Assembly: GCF_000378125.1 (NCBI RefSeq)
Contig: NZ_KB899243.1
Location: forward strand, 186,001 to 250,000
DNA length: 64,000 bases
DNA from: Rudaea cellulosilytica DSM 22992
Lineage (GTDB): Bacteria > Pseudomonadota > Gammaproteobacteria > Xanthomonadales > Rhodanobacteraceae
Reading direction: 5' to 3'
Made by a program: the position numbers and the translations under genes. Shown here one piece after another: positions 45,825 through 54,681 of the stretch (positions are counted from its first letter, which is position 1; each line of letters opens with the position of its first letter). A model generated the notes under the pieces. It saw only the letters and a program-made list of their open reading frames with translations, made no database searches and was not told the origin of the DNA.

Positions 45825-46994
45825 ATGCGCATCGCCATGGTCACCGAGACGTTCCCGCCGGAAATCAACGGCGTCGCCTTGACCGTGGCCGGCTTGGCGC
45901 AGGGTCTGCGCGAAGCGGGGCATACGGTGCAGGTCGTGCGTCCGCGCCAGGCCGACGACGATGTCGATACGGACGAAAATGGTCCCGACGTGCTCGTGCG
46001 CGGCGCGCGCCTGCCGAAATATCCGGGCCTGCAGTTCGGCCTGCCGACCGCGCGTCGCCTGCGCAAGCTGTGGAAGGACGAACGCCCCGACGCGATCTAC
46101 GCAGCCACCGAGGGCCCGCTCGGCTATTCGGCGTTGCGCGCGGCACGCGCGCTCGGTATTCCTGCAGCGACCGGCTTCCATACGCGCTTCGACGACTTCG
46201 CCCGCCACTACGGCTTCGGTTTCCTCACCCCGGTCGTGTTCGCCTACCTGCGCCGCTTTCATCGCCAGGGCGCGGCGACGCTGGTGCCGACGATCGAACT
46301 GCGCGATTTCCTGATCGAGAACAAGTTCGGCGACGTCGTCCTGCTGCGCCGCGCCGTGGACAACGCGCTGTTCTCGCCCGCGCATCGCGACGAAGCACTG
46401 CGTGCGCAATGGGGGCTCAAGCCCGGCCAGCTCGCGGTGGTCTACGTCGGACGTATTGCTCCGGAAAAAAACCTGCCGCTCGCGGTGCGTACATTCCGCG
46501 AGGTTCAGAAGATCCGGCACGACGCGCGCTATGTCTGGGTCGGCGACGGCCCCTCGCGCGCCGCGCTCGCCGCCGAGAACCCCGACTTCATCTTCGCCGG
46601 CATCCAGCGTGATGCCAATCTTGCGCGCCATTTCGCCAGCGCCGATCTGTTCGTATTCCCGAGCCTGACCGAGACCTTCGGCAACGTTACGCTCGAGGCA
46701 CTCGCCAGCGGTCTGCCTACCGTGGCCTTCGACTACGGCGCCGCACGCGAACACCTCAACCCCGGCTGCGGCCGGCGTGTGCCGTTCGGCAACGAAGACG
46801 CCTTCGTGCGCGCGACGCTTGACCTGGTGCGCGGCGACGTGACGCGCGCGGACATCCGCGCCGCCGCGGTCGGCGCCGTCGCCGAACTCGAACCGGCGGC
46901 GGTCGCCGCGCAATTCGCCAAGCTGCTCGCGGGTCTGCCGCGGCTCGGCACCAAGATCACCGGCAACGGCAACCTCCGCGAGGGAGCGACATGA
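45825..46994 (+). CDS. GT4 glycosyltransferase (alpha-mannosyltransferase-like)
   Basis: The 389-residue protein has the GT-B fold: N-terminal VTETFPPEINGVALTVAGLA and TGFHTRFDDFARHYG, and a C-terminal half with YVGRIAPEKNLPLAVRTF, YVWVGDGPSR, and the E-x7-E type motif TETFGNVTLEALASG. These match MgtA/PimB-like mannosyltransferases that use GDP-mannose. The product may be a glycolipid of the envelope. It overlaps the following PAP2 gene by 4 bases, and pairs of this kind suggest lipid-linked sugar synthesis; this is inference. Confidence 0.88.
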   Translation: MRIAMVTETFPPEINGVALTVAGLAQGLREAGHTVQVVRPRQADDDVDTDENGPDVLVRGARLPKYPGLQFGLPTARRLRKLWKDERPDAIYAATEGPLGYSALRAARALGIPAATGFHTRFDDFARHYGFGFLTPVVFAYLRRFHRQGAATLVPTIELRDFLIENKFGDVVLLRRAVDNALFSPAHRDEALRAQWGLKPGQLAVVYVGRIAPEKNLPLAVRTFREVQKIRHDARYVWVGDGPSRAALAAENPDFIFAGIQRDANLARHFASADLFVFPSLTETFGNVTLEALASGLPTVAFDYGAAREHLNPGCGRRVPFGNEDAFVRATLDLVRGDVTRADIRAAAVGAVAELEPAAVAAQFAKLLAGLPRLGTKITGNGNLREGAT

Positions 46995-47542
46995 GCGCGA
47001 TGCAACTTCTGCAGACTCTTGAACTGCGCAGCCGCGAAGTGCGCCTGTGCAAGTGCGCCAACGACTGGGGCGCGCGCAAGACGATTGCCGGCTTCTTCGG
47101 CGTAATCAGCCGGCTCGGCGACGGCGCGTTCTGGTACGTGCTGATGCTCGCGATCGCGCTGCTCGGCGGTGCCAAGGGCATTTTGGTCGCGCTGCAGATG
47201 GGCCTGACCGGCCTTGTCGCCGCCACGATGTATCGCACACTCAAGCGCTGGACGCGGCGCCCACGTCCGTTCCGCACGCATCGCGACATCGTGCCGCTGG
47301 TGCTGCCACTCGACGAATTCAGCTTTCCTTCCGGTCACACCCTGCACGCGGTGACGTTCACGATCATCGCGCTCGCCTGGTTCCCGCTGCTCGCGCCGCT
47401 GCTGATCCCGTTCGCGCTGCTCGTCGCCGCCTCGCGCGTCGTGCTCGGGCTGCACTATCCGAGCGACGTGCTCGCGGCGACGCTGATCGGATGCGGACTG
47501 GCGACGACCTCGCTCTGGATCGCCTCGCTGATCCGCTTCTGA
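46991..47542 (+). CDS. PAP2-family membrane phosphatase
   Basis: The 183-residue protein has about five membrane spans and the three PAP2 motifs: KRWTRRPRP (85-93), PSGH (113-116), and SRVVLGLHYPSD (148-159). It would remove phosphate from a lipid or isoprenoid diphosphate outside or in the membrane. The start overlaps the glycosyltransferase stop (ATGA), which means coupled translation and probably one lipid pathway. It ends 9 bases before a structured repeat element. Confidence 0.9.
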   Translation: MSAMQLLQTLELRSREVRLCKCANDWGARKTIAGFFGVISRLGDGAFWYVLMLAIALLGGAKGILVALQMGLTGLVAATMYRTLKRWTRRPRPFRTHRDIVPLVLPLDEFSFPSGHTLHAVTFTIIALAWFPLLAPLLIPFALLVAASRVVLGLHYPSDVLAATLIGCGLATTSLWIASLIRF

Positions 47543-47551
47543 TCACAACGC

Positions 47552-47696
47552 TAGGGCACTTCGAAAAACCGTAGCGAGCGAAGAGAATTTGCGCGTCGCC
47601 GGAGCGCAGGAACCGGAGTGTACACGTCAGTACATGAGGATTCCGAGCACCGCCGGCGCGCAACATCGAGCGCAGTAGGTTTTTCGATGTGCCCTA
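47552..47696. repeat. Structured 145-bp repeat, copy 1
   Basis: The element folds back on itself. A 19-base outer stem (47552-47570 with 47678-47696, one mismatch) encloses conserved GTAGCGAGCGAAGA and TCGAGCGCAGTAG strands, then a middle stem (TTGCGCG with CGCGCAA, then CCGG with CCGG), and an apical part with GGAA/TTCC and TGTAC/GTACA. Two further copies lie at 55.4 and 63.8 kb. The last bases overlap the stop codon of the convergent nitrilase-family gene. Confidence 0.85.
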
Positions 47697-48575
47697 CAGC
47701 GATTCCACTTTCGCGCGCACGACGTCGGGGCGCAGCTGCTGCTCCCAATCGACGGGCACGGCAACTTGCGCATTCCCGGCTGTCGCCTCGAGCGCGTCGA
47801 GATCGATGTCGGCGATCAGCCACGTCTCGCCGGGTTTTGCGGCGGCGAGCAGACCGTCGTCGGGCAGGCCACGATCGCTCGGCGCGTAAACCGCGGCGCG
47901 GCCGGTGTTCGTGTCGAGCGCGGGATTGTCTGGCGCTTCGCCCGCGGTGACGGACTGAGCGACGAAGATGCGGTTTTCCAGCGCGCGCGCCATGCAGCCG
48001 ATGCGCACGCGCGTCGCGCCTGCCTCGGTGTCGGTGCAGCTCGGCACGAGCAGCAGGCGCGCCCCGGCCTCGCGCTGCGCGCGTGCGTAGAGCGGAAATT
48101 CGCTGTCGTAACAGATCGCGATCGCAATGCGCCCGAACGGCGACTCGAACGCCTTGAGCGCGTCGCCCGGCTCGATCACTCGATGCGCTTTTTCGAAGCC
48201 GGTCAATGCGAGCTTGTCCTGGAAGACATGCGCACCGTCCGGGGAAAACAGATAGGCGCGGTTACGATATTTCCCATTCGGCTGCGCGAGCAGGAAAGTG
48301 CCGGCGAGCAGATGGATGCGATGCGTGGTCGCAAGCCCGGCGAACAGGCGCAGCCAGTCCTCGTGCACGGCCTGCAGCGCGGCGAGCGTCGCCGCGAAAT
48401 CGGCGCGGATTTTCGCGTCCAGCGTCGAAGCGAGTTCGAGCGCGAGGTATTCCGGCAGCACGACGATGCGCGCGCCCTGCGCGGCTGCGGCGGCAACTTC
48501 CGCGCTCACGCGCGCGGCGAATTCGTCGAACGAGGCCGGCGCGCCGATGCGCCATTGGGCGAGAGCGATTTTCAT
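47694..48575 (-). CDS. Carbon-nitrogen hydrolase (nitrilase superfamily)
   Basis: The 293-residue protein shows the Glu-Lys-Cys triad of the family: E42 in VLPEYLALE, K121 in FQDKLALTGFE, and C155 in IAICYDSEF. It hydrolyses an amide or similar C-N bond in the cytoplasm; the exact substrate cannot be assigned. A conserved C-terminal part around DTNTGRAAVYAPSDRGLPDD is complete. Its stop codon is formed by the end of repeat copy 1, so the element lies against the gene. Confidence 0.88.
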   Translation of the reverse strand: MKIALAQWRIGAPASFDEFAARVSAEVAAAAAQGARIVVLPEYLALELASTLDAKIRADFAATLAALQAVHEDWLRLFAGLATTHRIHLLAGTFLLAQPNGKYRNRAYLFSPDGAHVFQDKLALTGFEKAHRVIEPGDALKAFESPFGRIAIAICYDSEFPLYARAQREAGARLLLVPSCTDTEAGATRVRIGCMARALENRIFVAQSVTAGEAPDNPALDTNTGRAAVYAPSDRGLPDDGLLAAAKPGETWLIADIDLDALEATAGNAQVAVPVDWEQQLRPDVVRAKVESL

Positions 48576-48668
48576 TCGGAAAGTCTAGCGCAGGAAACAA
48601 AGCTGCAATCCAAGTGTGGCGAGGTTGGGACGATTTCAATACGATTCGATTTTATCGAGAGCGATGCG

Positions 48669-49475
48669 ATGGACACGAAAATCCGCGTCGGCATCGGCGG
48701 CTGGAACTATGCGCCGTGGCGCAGCAACTTCTATCCGCCGAAATGGCCGCAGAAACGCGAGCTCGAATTCGCTAGCCGGCAACTCACCTCGATCGAAATC
48801 AACAGCACCTACTACAGCCCGCAGAAACCGCCGACCTACGCACGCTGGCGCAGCGAGACGCCGGACGGATTCGTGTTCTCGCTCAAGGCGCCGCGCTTCT
48901 GCACCGATCGGCGCACGCTCGCCGACGCGGGCAACGCGATCGACGGCTTCGTCTTCGGCGGCCTGGCCGAATTCGGCGACCGACTCGGACCGATCAACTG
49001 GCAATTGCCGCCGTACAAGGCGTTCGACCGTGCCGATCTGGCCGCGTTCTTCGAACTGCTGCCGCGCGCGCTCGACGGCTTGTCGTTGCGCCATGTGCTC
49101 GAAGTGCGCCACGCGAGCTTCCTCTGCGCCGAGTATCTCGAACTCGCGCGCCGCCAGCGCATCGCCACCGTGTTCACCGATTCGCCGAAATATCCGTCGC
49201 TGGCCGACGTAACCGGTGACTTTGTCTATGCGCGACTGATGCGCAGCGAGGCGGATATCGACACCGGCTATGCCGCCGCCGATCTCGATCTCTGGGCACA
49301 GCGCGCGCAGGCCTGGAGCGAGGGCGCGGAGCCAACCGATCTGCCGCGCGTACAAGCTGCGCCCAACAGCGGCGGCGCAAACGCCGCGCCGCGCGAGGTG
49401 TACATCTATTTCATCAGTGCGGCGAAAGAACGCAATCCGGCCGCGGCGAAGTCGCTCATCGAACGCTTGCGCTGA
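48669..49475 (+). CDS. DUF72 family protein (YecE-like)
   Basis: The 268-residue protein starts MDTKIRVGIGGWNYAPWRSNFYP and contains EINSTYYSPQKPPTYARW, FSLKAPRF, and HVLEVRHASF, all typical of the TIM-barrel-like DUF72 family. A role in DNA repair or nuclease activity has been suggested for the family, but is not clear. It is divergent from the nitrilase-family gene, with 93 bases between them. A second ATG lies 5 bases upstream in another frame. Confidence 0.88.
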   Translation: MDTKIRVGIGGWNYAPWRSNFYPPKWPQKRELEFASRQLTSIEINSTYYSPQKPPTYARWRSETPDGFVFSLKAPRFCTDRRTLADAGNAIDGFVFGGLAEFGDRLGPINWQLPPYKAFDRADLAAFFELLPRALDGLSLRHVLEVRHASFLCAEYLELARRQRIATVFTDSPKYPSLADVTGDFVYARLMRSEADIDTGYAAADLDLWAQRAQAWSEGAEPTDLPRVQAAPNSGGANAAPREVYIYFISAAKERNPAAAKSLIERLR

Positions 49476-49494
49476 GCGAGGCCGGCCGGCGCGC

Positions 49495-50175
49495 TCAGTG
49501 GCGGCGCAGCGACCAGAACGGGATGTCGCGGCGCAGACGAAAGCCGATCCGTTCGTACAGTTGCTTCGCGCGCGGATTTTCGTGGCTGACATGCAGGAAC
49601 GGCAGCCGGCCCTGGCGCAGCGTGTCGTTGGTCAGCATCGCGGTCAGCCGTCGCGCATAACCTAGGGCGGCGAAGTCCGGATGCGTGCAGATCGCGCTCA
49701 TCTCGCGCGCCGACTCCGTGCCGAGGCGCTCGCCGATCATCGCCGCGAGCCGGCCGTCACGATATATGCCGAAGTAGCGGCCCATGTCCATCGTGCGTTC
49801 GCGAAAATAGTGCGGATAGACCAGTGCGGTCAGCGCGAGCACGTCGGCGCGATGTGCCGCGGACAGTTCGATCGCCTCCGGCCCCTCGACCTGCGCGATC
49901 GGCTGCTCGCAGACCATCTGCGCGAGCGGACGAAACGGCTCGAGCGTCCAGTGCGCGGGCGGCTTCGGCGCGACACCGAGCAGGTACACGCTCTCGCCCG
50001 GTGCGACCAGCGCCTCGAAATCGGACGTCGCCGCGGCCCGAGCATCGGCCACGGCGAGGAATGGCGCGTACTCCGGCGGATAGCGCGCAACATTACCGGA
50101 ACGCAGGGCCAGGTCGCGATGGACGCTGGCCAGCGAAGACCAGAACGGATTGTCGAGTTCGGGATGCGCCGGCAT
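49495..50175 (-). CDS. GNAT N-acetyltransferase (FR47-like)
   Basis: From MPAHPELDNPFWSSL the product has 226 residues: an N-terminal cap domain and a C-terminal GNAT fold with the acetyl-CoA loop CTHPDFAALGYARRLTAML and the last strand HVSHENPRAKQLYERIGFRLRRD. The family transfers acetyl groups to small molecules or protein N-termini; substrate unknown. An ATG at 50253 would add 26 residues without similarity I can see. It is convergent with the DUF72 gene, 19 bases apart. Confidence 0.85.
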   Translation of the reverse strand: MPAHPELDNPFWSSLASVHRDLALRSGNVARYPPEYAPFLAVADARAAATSDFEALVAPGESVYLLGVAPKPPAHWTLEPFRPLAQMVCEQPIAQVEGPEAIELSAAHRADVLALTALVYPHYFRERTMDMGRYFGIYRDGRLAAMIGERLGTESAREMSAICTHPDFAALGYARRLTAMLTNDTLRQGRLPFLHVSHENPRAKQLYERIGFRLRRDIPFWSLRRH

Positions 50176-50401
50176 GGCAGTGCAGATGAATGGACTGAGG
50201 GAGGATTCTTCTTCCGGGGCGCGAACTTCGCAAGCGTGGAAGTCTCGCGTCATTTCCGCCCTCGCCTGCTCACACGAGCCACTTTAATCCGATCTTTACT
50301 TTTGCGCGCGTAGAATCCCGCCGCCGGGCTCGGTGGGGGTAGACTTCGGGCCGCAGCCATGCAACGGCGCGATACGTTACATTCCAACCAAAGGAGTACG
50401 T

Positions 50402-51244
50402 ATGACCCTGACGCAGCTCAATTCCCCCAACAGACTCCACCGCCTCGCCGCGGCCATCGTGCTTGCCGCAGCGGCGCTGCCGGCGATGGCGATCACATTC
50501 GGCACTGCCGATGGCAGCGGCCATCCCAACGTCGGCTCGATGGTCGTCAAGACGCCGAATGGCGTGTTCCAGTGGTGCTCCGGCACGCTGATCGCCCCGC
50601 AGGTGTTCCTCACTGCCAGCCATTGCACGCAGCCGATCGCGCAATATCTGAGCGACCACCCCGACTGGCAGTTCCTCGTCACCTTCGATCCGGTGATCGA
50701 CACGACCGGCACGACCGGTACGTTCTACACCGGCACGCCGCATACCAATCCGCTGTACGGCAGCGGCGGTCAGAACGATCCGCACGATATCGCCGTGATC
50801 ACGCTCGACTCGGCACCACCGCTGTCACCGGCCAGCCTGCCAACGGCCGGCCTGTTCGATGCGATGAAGGCGAGCGGCACGCTCAACGGCACGCGCTTCA
50901 CCGCAGTCGGCTACGGTTCGACGCGCGACTCGATCAAGAAAGGCCCGCAAGGCATTGACGACAGCAACGTCGAGCGCCAGACCGTCGACCAGGGCTTCCG
51001 CTTTCTTACCGACGCCTGGTTGACCTTCGACATGCTGCCGACCGGATCGAACAACAGCGGCGGCACCTGCTACGGCGATTCCGGTGGACCGCATTTCCTG
51101 CACGACACGAATGGCACGGAGACCGAAATCGTCGCCGCGATCACGATCACCGGCGACACGCAGTGCAAGTCTTCGGACAAGGACTACCGCACCGACTCAC
51201 CGTCGGCGCGTTCGTTCCTCGCCAACTTCGTCACGCTACCCTGA
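50402..51244 (+). CDS. Secreted trypsin-like serine protease
   Basis: The 280-residue protein has a strong AAAGGAG ribosome binding site, a signal peptide ending in PAMA (about residue 30), and the chymotrypsin-family triad: H74 in LTASHC, D129 in DPHDIAV, and S227 in CYGDSGGPH. Cysteines near the His and Ser can form disulfides. The protein is secreted to the periplasm or outside. No propeptide or C-terminal sorting domain is seen. It is followed by a long GC hairpin. Confidence 0.9.
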   Translation: MTLTQLNSPNRLHRLAAAIVLAAAALPAMAITFGTADGSGHPNVGSMVVKTPNGVFQWCSGTLIAPQVFLTASHCTQPIAQYLSDHPDWQFLVTFDPVIDTTGTTGTFYTGTPHTNPLYGSGGQNDPHDIAVITLDSAPPLSPASLPTAGLFDAMKASGTLNGTRFTAVGYGSTRDSIKKGPQGIDDSNVERQTVDQGFRFLTDAWLTFDMLPTGSNNSGGTCYGDSGGPHFLHDTNGTETEIVAAITITGDTQCKSSDKDYRTDSPSARSFLANFVTLP

Positions 51245-51251
51245 GCCACAC

Positions 51252-51277
51252 CACGGCGCGCGCCTGCGCGCGCCGTG
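51252..51277 (+). terminator. Long GC hairpin after the protease gene
   Basis: CACGGCGCGCGC and GCGCGCGCCGTG form a perfect 12-base stem around CT, 7 bases after the stop. It lacks a T-run, so it is a likely but not classic terminator. Confidence 0.6.
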
Positions 51278-51408
51278 CACTCGGACGGGGCCCGGCCGGC
51301 ACGGGCCGCACAACCTGACGATTGTCATGCAGCGCCTCTGAAGCCCGTCAATAACGACGACAGCGGCCCGCATGCTAACGTGCCCCCGTTTCGCCACGGG
51401 AGTGCGTC

Positions 51409-52770
51409 ATGCACGATCTGACTCAAGGCCCGGTCAGCCGGCACATCATCAAGATGGCGATGCCGATCGGCATCGGCATGCTGTTCCAGACTCTGTATTT
51501 TCTCGTCGATCTGTATTTCGTCGCGCGCATCGGCGATGCGGCGATTGCCGGCGTCGGCGCTGCCGGCAACATCATGTTCATCGTCATGGCGCTCACCCAG
51601 GTGCTCGGCGTCGGCACGGTGACGCTGATCGCGCAGGCGGTCGGGCGCAAGGATCACGGCGACGCCAATCTGGTGTTCAATCAGAGCCTGCTGCTCGCGG
51701 CGCTATGCGGCGTGCTCACACTCGTGCTCGGCTACCTTACGATCGGGCCGTACATGCGCACGCTCGGCGCCGACGCGGCGACGCAGGACGCCGGCATCGC
51801 TTATCTTGCCTGGTATCTGCCCGGGCTGGCGCTGCAGTTCGCAGCGGTCTCGATGGGCTCGGCGCTGCGCGGAACCGGCATCGCCAAGCCGACGATGCTC
51901 GTGCAGGTGCTGACCGTCGTGATCAACGCGATACTCGCGCCGGTGCTGATCGCCGGCTGGGGCACTGGCAGCGCCCTCGGTATCGCCGGCGCCGGGCTGG
52001 CAACGACGATCTCGATCGCGGTCGGCGTCGTCCTGCTCGCGTTGTATTTCATCAGGCTGGAAAAATTCGTCGCTTTCGAGCGCAAACTGTGGGCGCCGCG
52101 CGTGGAGACATGGCGCCGCATCCTCGGCATCGGCCTGCCGGCCGGCGGCGAGTTCGCCCTGATGTTCATCTACATGGCGGTGATCTACACGGTCATCCGC
52201 GATTTCGGCGCGACTGCACAAGCCGGTTTCGGCATCGGCGCGCGCGTCATGCAGGCGATCTTCCTGCCCGCCATGGCGGTGGCATTTGCGACCTCGCCCG
52301 TCGCCGGACAGAACATGGGGGCCGGCCTCTCCGACCGCGTGCGCGCCACATTTCGTTCCGCGATCGGCATCGGCAGCGTATTGATGCTCGCCCTCACGCT
52401 GATCTGCCAGGTGGAGCCGGGTTGGTTCGTACGCGCTTTCACCAGCGATGCGGCAGTAGTCGCGATCGCAACCCAATTCCTGCGCTACATCTCGTGGAAC
52501 TTCGTCGCCCAGGGCATCGTGTTCACCTGTTCGGGCATGTTCCAGGCACTCGGCAACACCGTGCCCTCCCTGGTCAGCAGCGCCTCGCGCCTGCTCACGT
52601 TCGCGCTGCCGACGATCTGGCTGTCGCATCAGCCCGGCTTCGAACTGCGCCATGTGTGGATGGCTTCGGTCGCCAGCGTCACGCTGCAAGCCATATTCAG
52701 CCTGTGGCTGATGCGGCGCGAGTTTCAGCTGCGCTTGAAGCCGGCAGCCGTAGCGACGGCTGCCGCCTGA
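51409..52770 (+). CDS. MATE-family multidrug/metabolite exporter
   Basis: The 453-residue protein has twelve membrane spans arranged as two homologous halves, with the MATE motifs GPVSRHIIKMAMPIGIGML at the start, QVLGVGTVTLIAQAVGRKD in the first half, and AFATSPVAGQNMGAGLSDRV in the second. It exports drugs or metabolites in exchange for Na+ or H+ across the inner membrane. The start is preceded by a GGGAG-like site. It is convergent with the YCII gene, 8 bases apart. Confidence 0.9.
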   Translation: MHDLTQGPVSRHIIKMAMPIGIGMLFQTLYFLVDLYFVARIGDAAIAGVGAAGNIMFIVMALTQVLGVGTVTLIAQAVGRKDHGDANLVFNQSLLLAALCGVLTLVLGYLTIGPYMRTLGADAATQDAGIAYLAWYLPGLALQFAAVSMGSALRGTGIAKPTMLVQVLTVVINAILAPVLIAGWGTGSALGIAGAGLATTISIAVGVVLLALYFIRLEKFVAFERKLWAPRVETWRRILGIGLPAGGEFALMFIYMAVIYTVIRDFGATAQAGFGIGARVMQAIFLPAMAVAFATSPVAGQNMGAGLSDRVRATFRSAIGIGSVLMLALTLICQVEPGWFVRAFTSDAAVVAIATQFLRYISWNFVAQGIVFTCSGMFQALGNTVPSLVSSASRLLTFALPTIWLSHQPGFELRHVWMASVASVTLQAIFSLWLMRREFQLRLKPAAVATAAA

Positions 52771-52778
52771 GTTCCAAC

Positions 52779-53141
52779 CTAGCCGAAATCGGCCTCCATC
52801 ACCTGGCGCACCTCGCACTCCAGTTCCCAGCCGTCGGCGATGTGCAGCTCGACGAAGCGCTCGGTCAGCGCGATCGCCTCTTCCAGCGACTGCGCCTGCA
52901 GCATCGCATAGCCACCGACCACCTCCTTGGTTTCGGTGAACGGCCCGTCGACCAGGCTGATTTTGCCGCCGCGCAAACGCACGCGCTTGCCCTTGGCGGT
53001 CGGCATCAGGCCGGCAGTATCGAGCAGCGTTCCGTTGCGGCTCATGTCGCCCATCAGCTCGCCCATCTCGCGCATCAAGCGTTCGCTGGGTTGTTTTCCG
53101 GTGTTTTCCTGGACCCGGATCAGGGATAGAAATCGCATCAT
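52779..53141 (-). CDS. YCII-related (DGPF) domain protein
   Basis: The 120-residue protein is of YCII/DGPF type: FLSLIRVQENTG at the start, LLDTAGLMPTAKGKRVRL, the DGPFTETKEVVGGYAML signature, and a C-terminal VRQVMEADFG. Such proteins have a ferredoxin-like fold and often sit next to ECF sigma genes, but none is adjacent here. Enzymatic role unknown. It is cytoplasmic. Confidence 0.88.
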   Translation of the reverse strand: MMRFLSLIRVQENTGKQPSERLMREMGELMGDMSRNGTLLDTAGLMPTAKGKRVRLRGGKISLVDGPFTETKEVVGGYAMLQAQSLEEAIALTERFVELHIADGWELECEVRQVMEADFG

Positions 53142-53270
53142 TGGTCTCCTGTGTGTTTGGACGGACGGCCGTTGCCAGCGGCGAACAGACCGTTTCCATC
53201 TCGACGACGATCAAGGTGATGCCGGATCGACATTAAGCAGACCGGTTCCTTCTTGTCCGCAGATGTGAGG

Positions 53271-53648
53271 TCACGCCTGCGAGCGCACGGAACGCGCAAT
53301 CAGCCCGATGCCGCCGAACAACAGCACGAGCATCAACAACGTGTTGAACAGGCTGGTCGGGTGGAAATAGATCTGCAGGTTGGCGATCACGCCGGCAAGC
53401 ACGATGGCGAGGCCGGCGATCGTCAGCAGCCAGCCGACCATCGACTTGCCGTTGAAAAACAACAACGCGACGCCGGCCGCGAACGGCACTAACGAAAGGC
53501 CGAACGAGTTGTAGCCCCACAACGACCACATACCGCTCGTCACCGTCACCTGGTTCATCAGCAGCCAGCCGCCGACCACGGCAAGCACGAAGCCAATGAG
53601 AAATTGCCCCACGCCACCCGGTGTGCCACCCGCACCTGACATCGCCAT
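53271..53648 (-). CDS. Small integral membrane protein
   Basis: The 125-residue product has four predicted membrane spans (FLIGFVLAVVGGWLLM, SFGLSLVPFAAGVALLFF, MVGWLLTIAGLAIVLAGVI, LLMLVLLFGGIGLIA) and a Gly-rich start (MAMSGAGGTPGG). An AGGA site before the chosen ATG decides the start against an upstream ATG. I do not recognise a function. The gene is divergent from the S4-domain gene. Confidence 0.75.
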   Translation of the reverse strand: MAMSGAGGTPGGVGQFLIGFVLAVVGGWLLMNQVTVTSGMWSLWGYNSFGLSLVPFAAGVALLFFNGKSMVGWLLTIAGLAIVLAGVIANLQIYFHPTSLFNTLLMLVLLFGGIGLIARSVRSQA

Positions 53649-53804
53649 GATCCTGCTCCCCTCGCTGAAGGGCTTCTTTTTACGCAAGAAGGCGGCAGCG
53701 GGTCAACCGACGACGCCACCCGCCGCGATTCACACCCCGCGCAAACTCGTCTACGCTAGCCCCATGGCTACCGAATCAGCGCACAGCAAAATGACGGTGG
53801 ACAC

Positions 53805-54023
53805 ATGACCATCGAATTCCCGCTCGAACGCGATCACGTGGAGCTGCACCACCTGCTCAAGCTCACCGGCGTCTGCAACAGCGGCGGCGCAGGCAAGGCC
53901 ATGGTCGCGAGCGGTGCGGTGACCGTCGACGGCGTCGTCGAGCTGCGCAAGACCTGCAAGATCCATGACGGACAAGTTGTGCAGGCCGGCGATGTGGTAA
54001 TCCGCGTCGCCGCGGTGCCTTAG
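53805..54023 (+). CDS. S4-domain RNA-binding protein (YbcJ-like)
   Basis: The 72-residue protein matches YbcJ/RqcP-type single S4 domains: HVELHHLLKLTGVCNSGGAGKAMVASGAVTVDGVVELRKTCKI. It binds structured RNA, probably rRNA; its precise task is unknown. The length is complete for the family. It stands 60 bases before the next gene on the same strand. Confidence 0.9.
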   Translation: MTIEFPLERDHVELHHLLKLTGVCNSGGAGKAMVASGAVTVDGVVELRKTCKIHDGQVVQAGDVVIRVAAVP

Positions 54024-54082
54024 CAGAGAGATCCGCGCTCGCCCTTCTTTTCAAACCCTCTTTTTTTCGAACAGGAGTGGAT

Positions 54083-54601
54083 ATGTCGACTTGCCCACAA
54101 TGCGGCGCGAGCGTCGCCGCGAATGCGCACAACTGCCCGCAATGCGGTGCGGATGTGATCTTCCACTACGTCCCGCACCCTCGAATCGCCAAGCGCAAGG
54201 AACATGCGCCATTCAAGAGAAGGGACTTGTTGCCAAGTGACGGAGCAATCCAGCGTTTCAACGCTTTCCTCGCCGTGAAGATCACCAGCGCGGTCGGCAC
54301 GATGTGGTGTGCTTACCTTTTCGCCGGCCTCGCTCTCGTCAGCCTGCCGGAAGCCATTCGCGGCGGCACGGCACCGCTGATCGCCTGGATCGCGCAGACC
54401 TTCCTGCAACTGGTGCTGCTGTCGATCATCATCGTCGGCCAGAAGGTCGACGGTGTCGCCTCGGACAAGCGCGCGGTCGAAACCTACAACGATGCCGAGG
54501 CGGTGCTGCACGAAGCCATGCAGATTCAGGCACACCTGGCCGCGCAGGACAAGGTATTGACTGACCTGATCGGCGAGGTGCGCGCTCGGAAGATCTCTTG
54601 A
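54083..54601 (+). CDS. Zinc-ribbon membrane protein, DUF1003-like
   Basis: The 172-residue protein starts with a double-CxxC zinc ribbon, CPQCGASVAANAHNCPQCG. After a basic linker come two membrane segments, ITSAVGTMWCAYLFAGLALV and LIAWIAQTFLQLVLLSIIIVGQKV, resembling DUF1003, and a C-terminal helix (AEAVLHEAMQIQAHLAAQDK). A GTG two codons earlier is possible, but the AGGAG site favours the ATG. Function is unknown. Confidence 0.82.
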   Translation: MSTCPQCGASVAANAHNCPQCGADVIFHYVPHPRIAKRKEHAPFKRRDLLPSDGAIQRFNAFLAVKITSAVGTMWCAYLFAGLALVSLPEAIRGGTAPLIAWIAQTFLQLVLLSIIIVGQKVDGVASDKRAVETYNDAEAVLHEAMQIQAHLAAQDKVLTDLIGEVRARKIS

Positions 54602-54632
54602 CCGCGGCTGCCTTCTCGGGGAATGGTGCGTT

Positions 54633-54661
54633 CGGAAAGTGAGCCCTGACCCGACTTTCCG
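54633..54661. repeat. 29-base imperfect palindrome, copy 1
   Basis: CGGAAAGT and ACTTTCCG enclose GAGCCCTGACCCG. It lies between two convergent genes. A related 29-base sequence occurs at 56183. Confidence 0.55.
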
Positions 54662-54681
54662 CGGCCTCGGTTGTACTGAGA

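Noticed and set aside
47552-47696. Repeat copy 1 as a simple bidirectional terminator
   Set aside because: It does lie between convergent genes, but the other copies lie in divergent and tandem contexts and the conserved inner strands exceed what a terminator needs.
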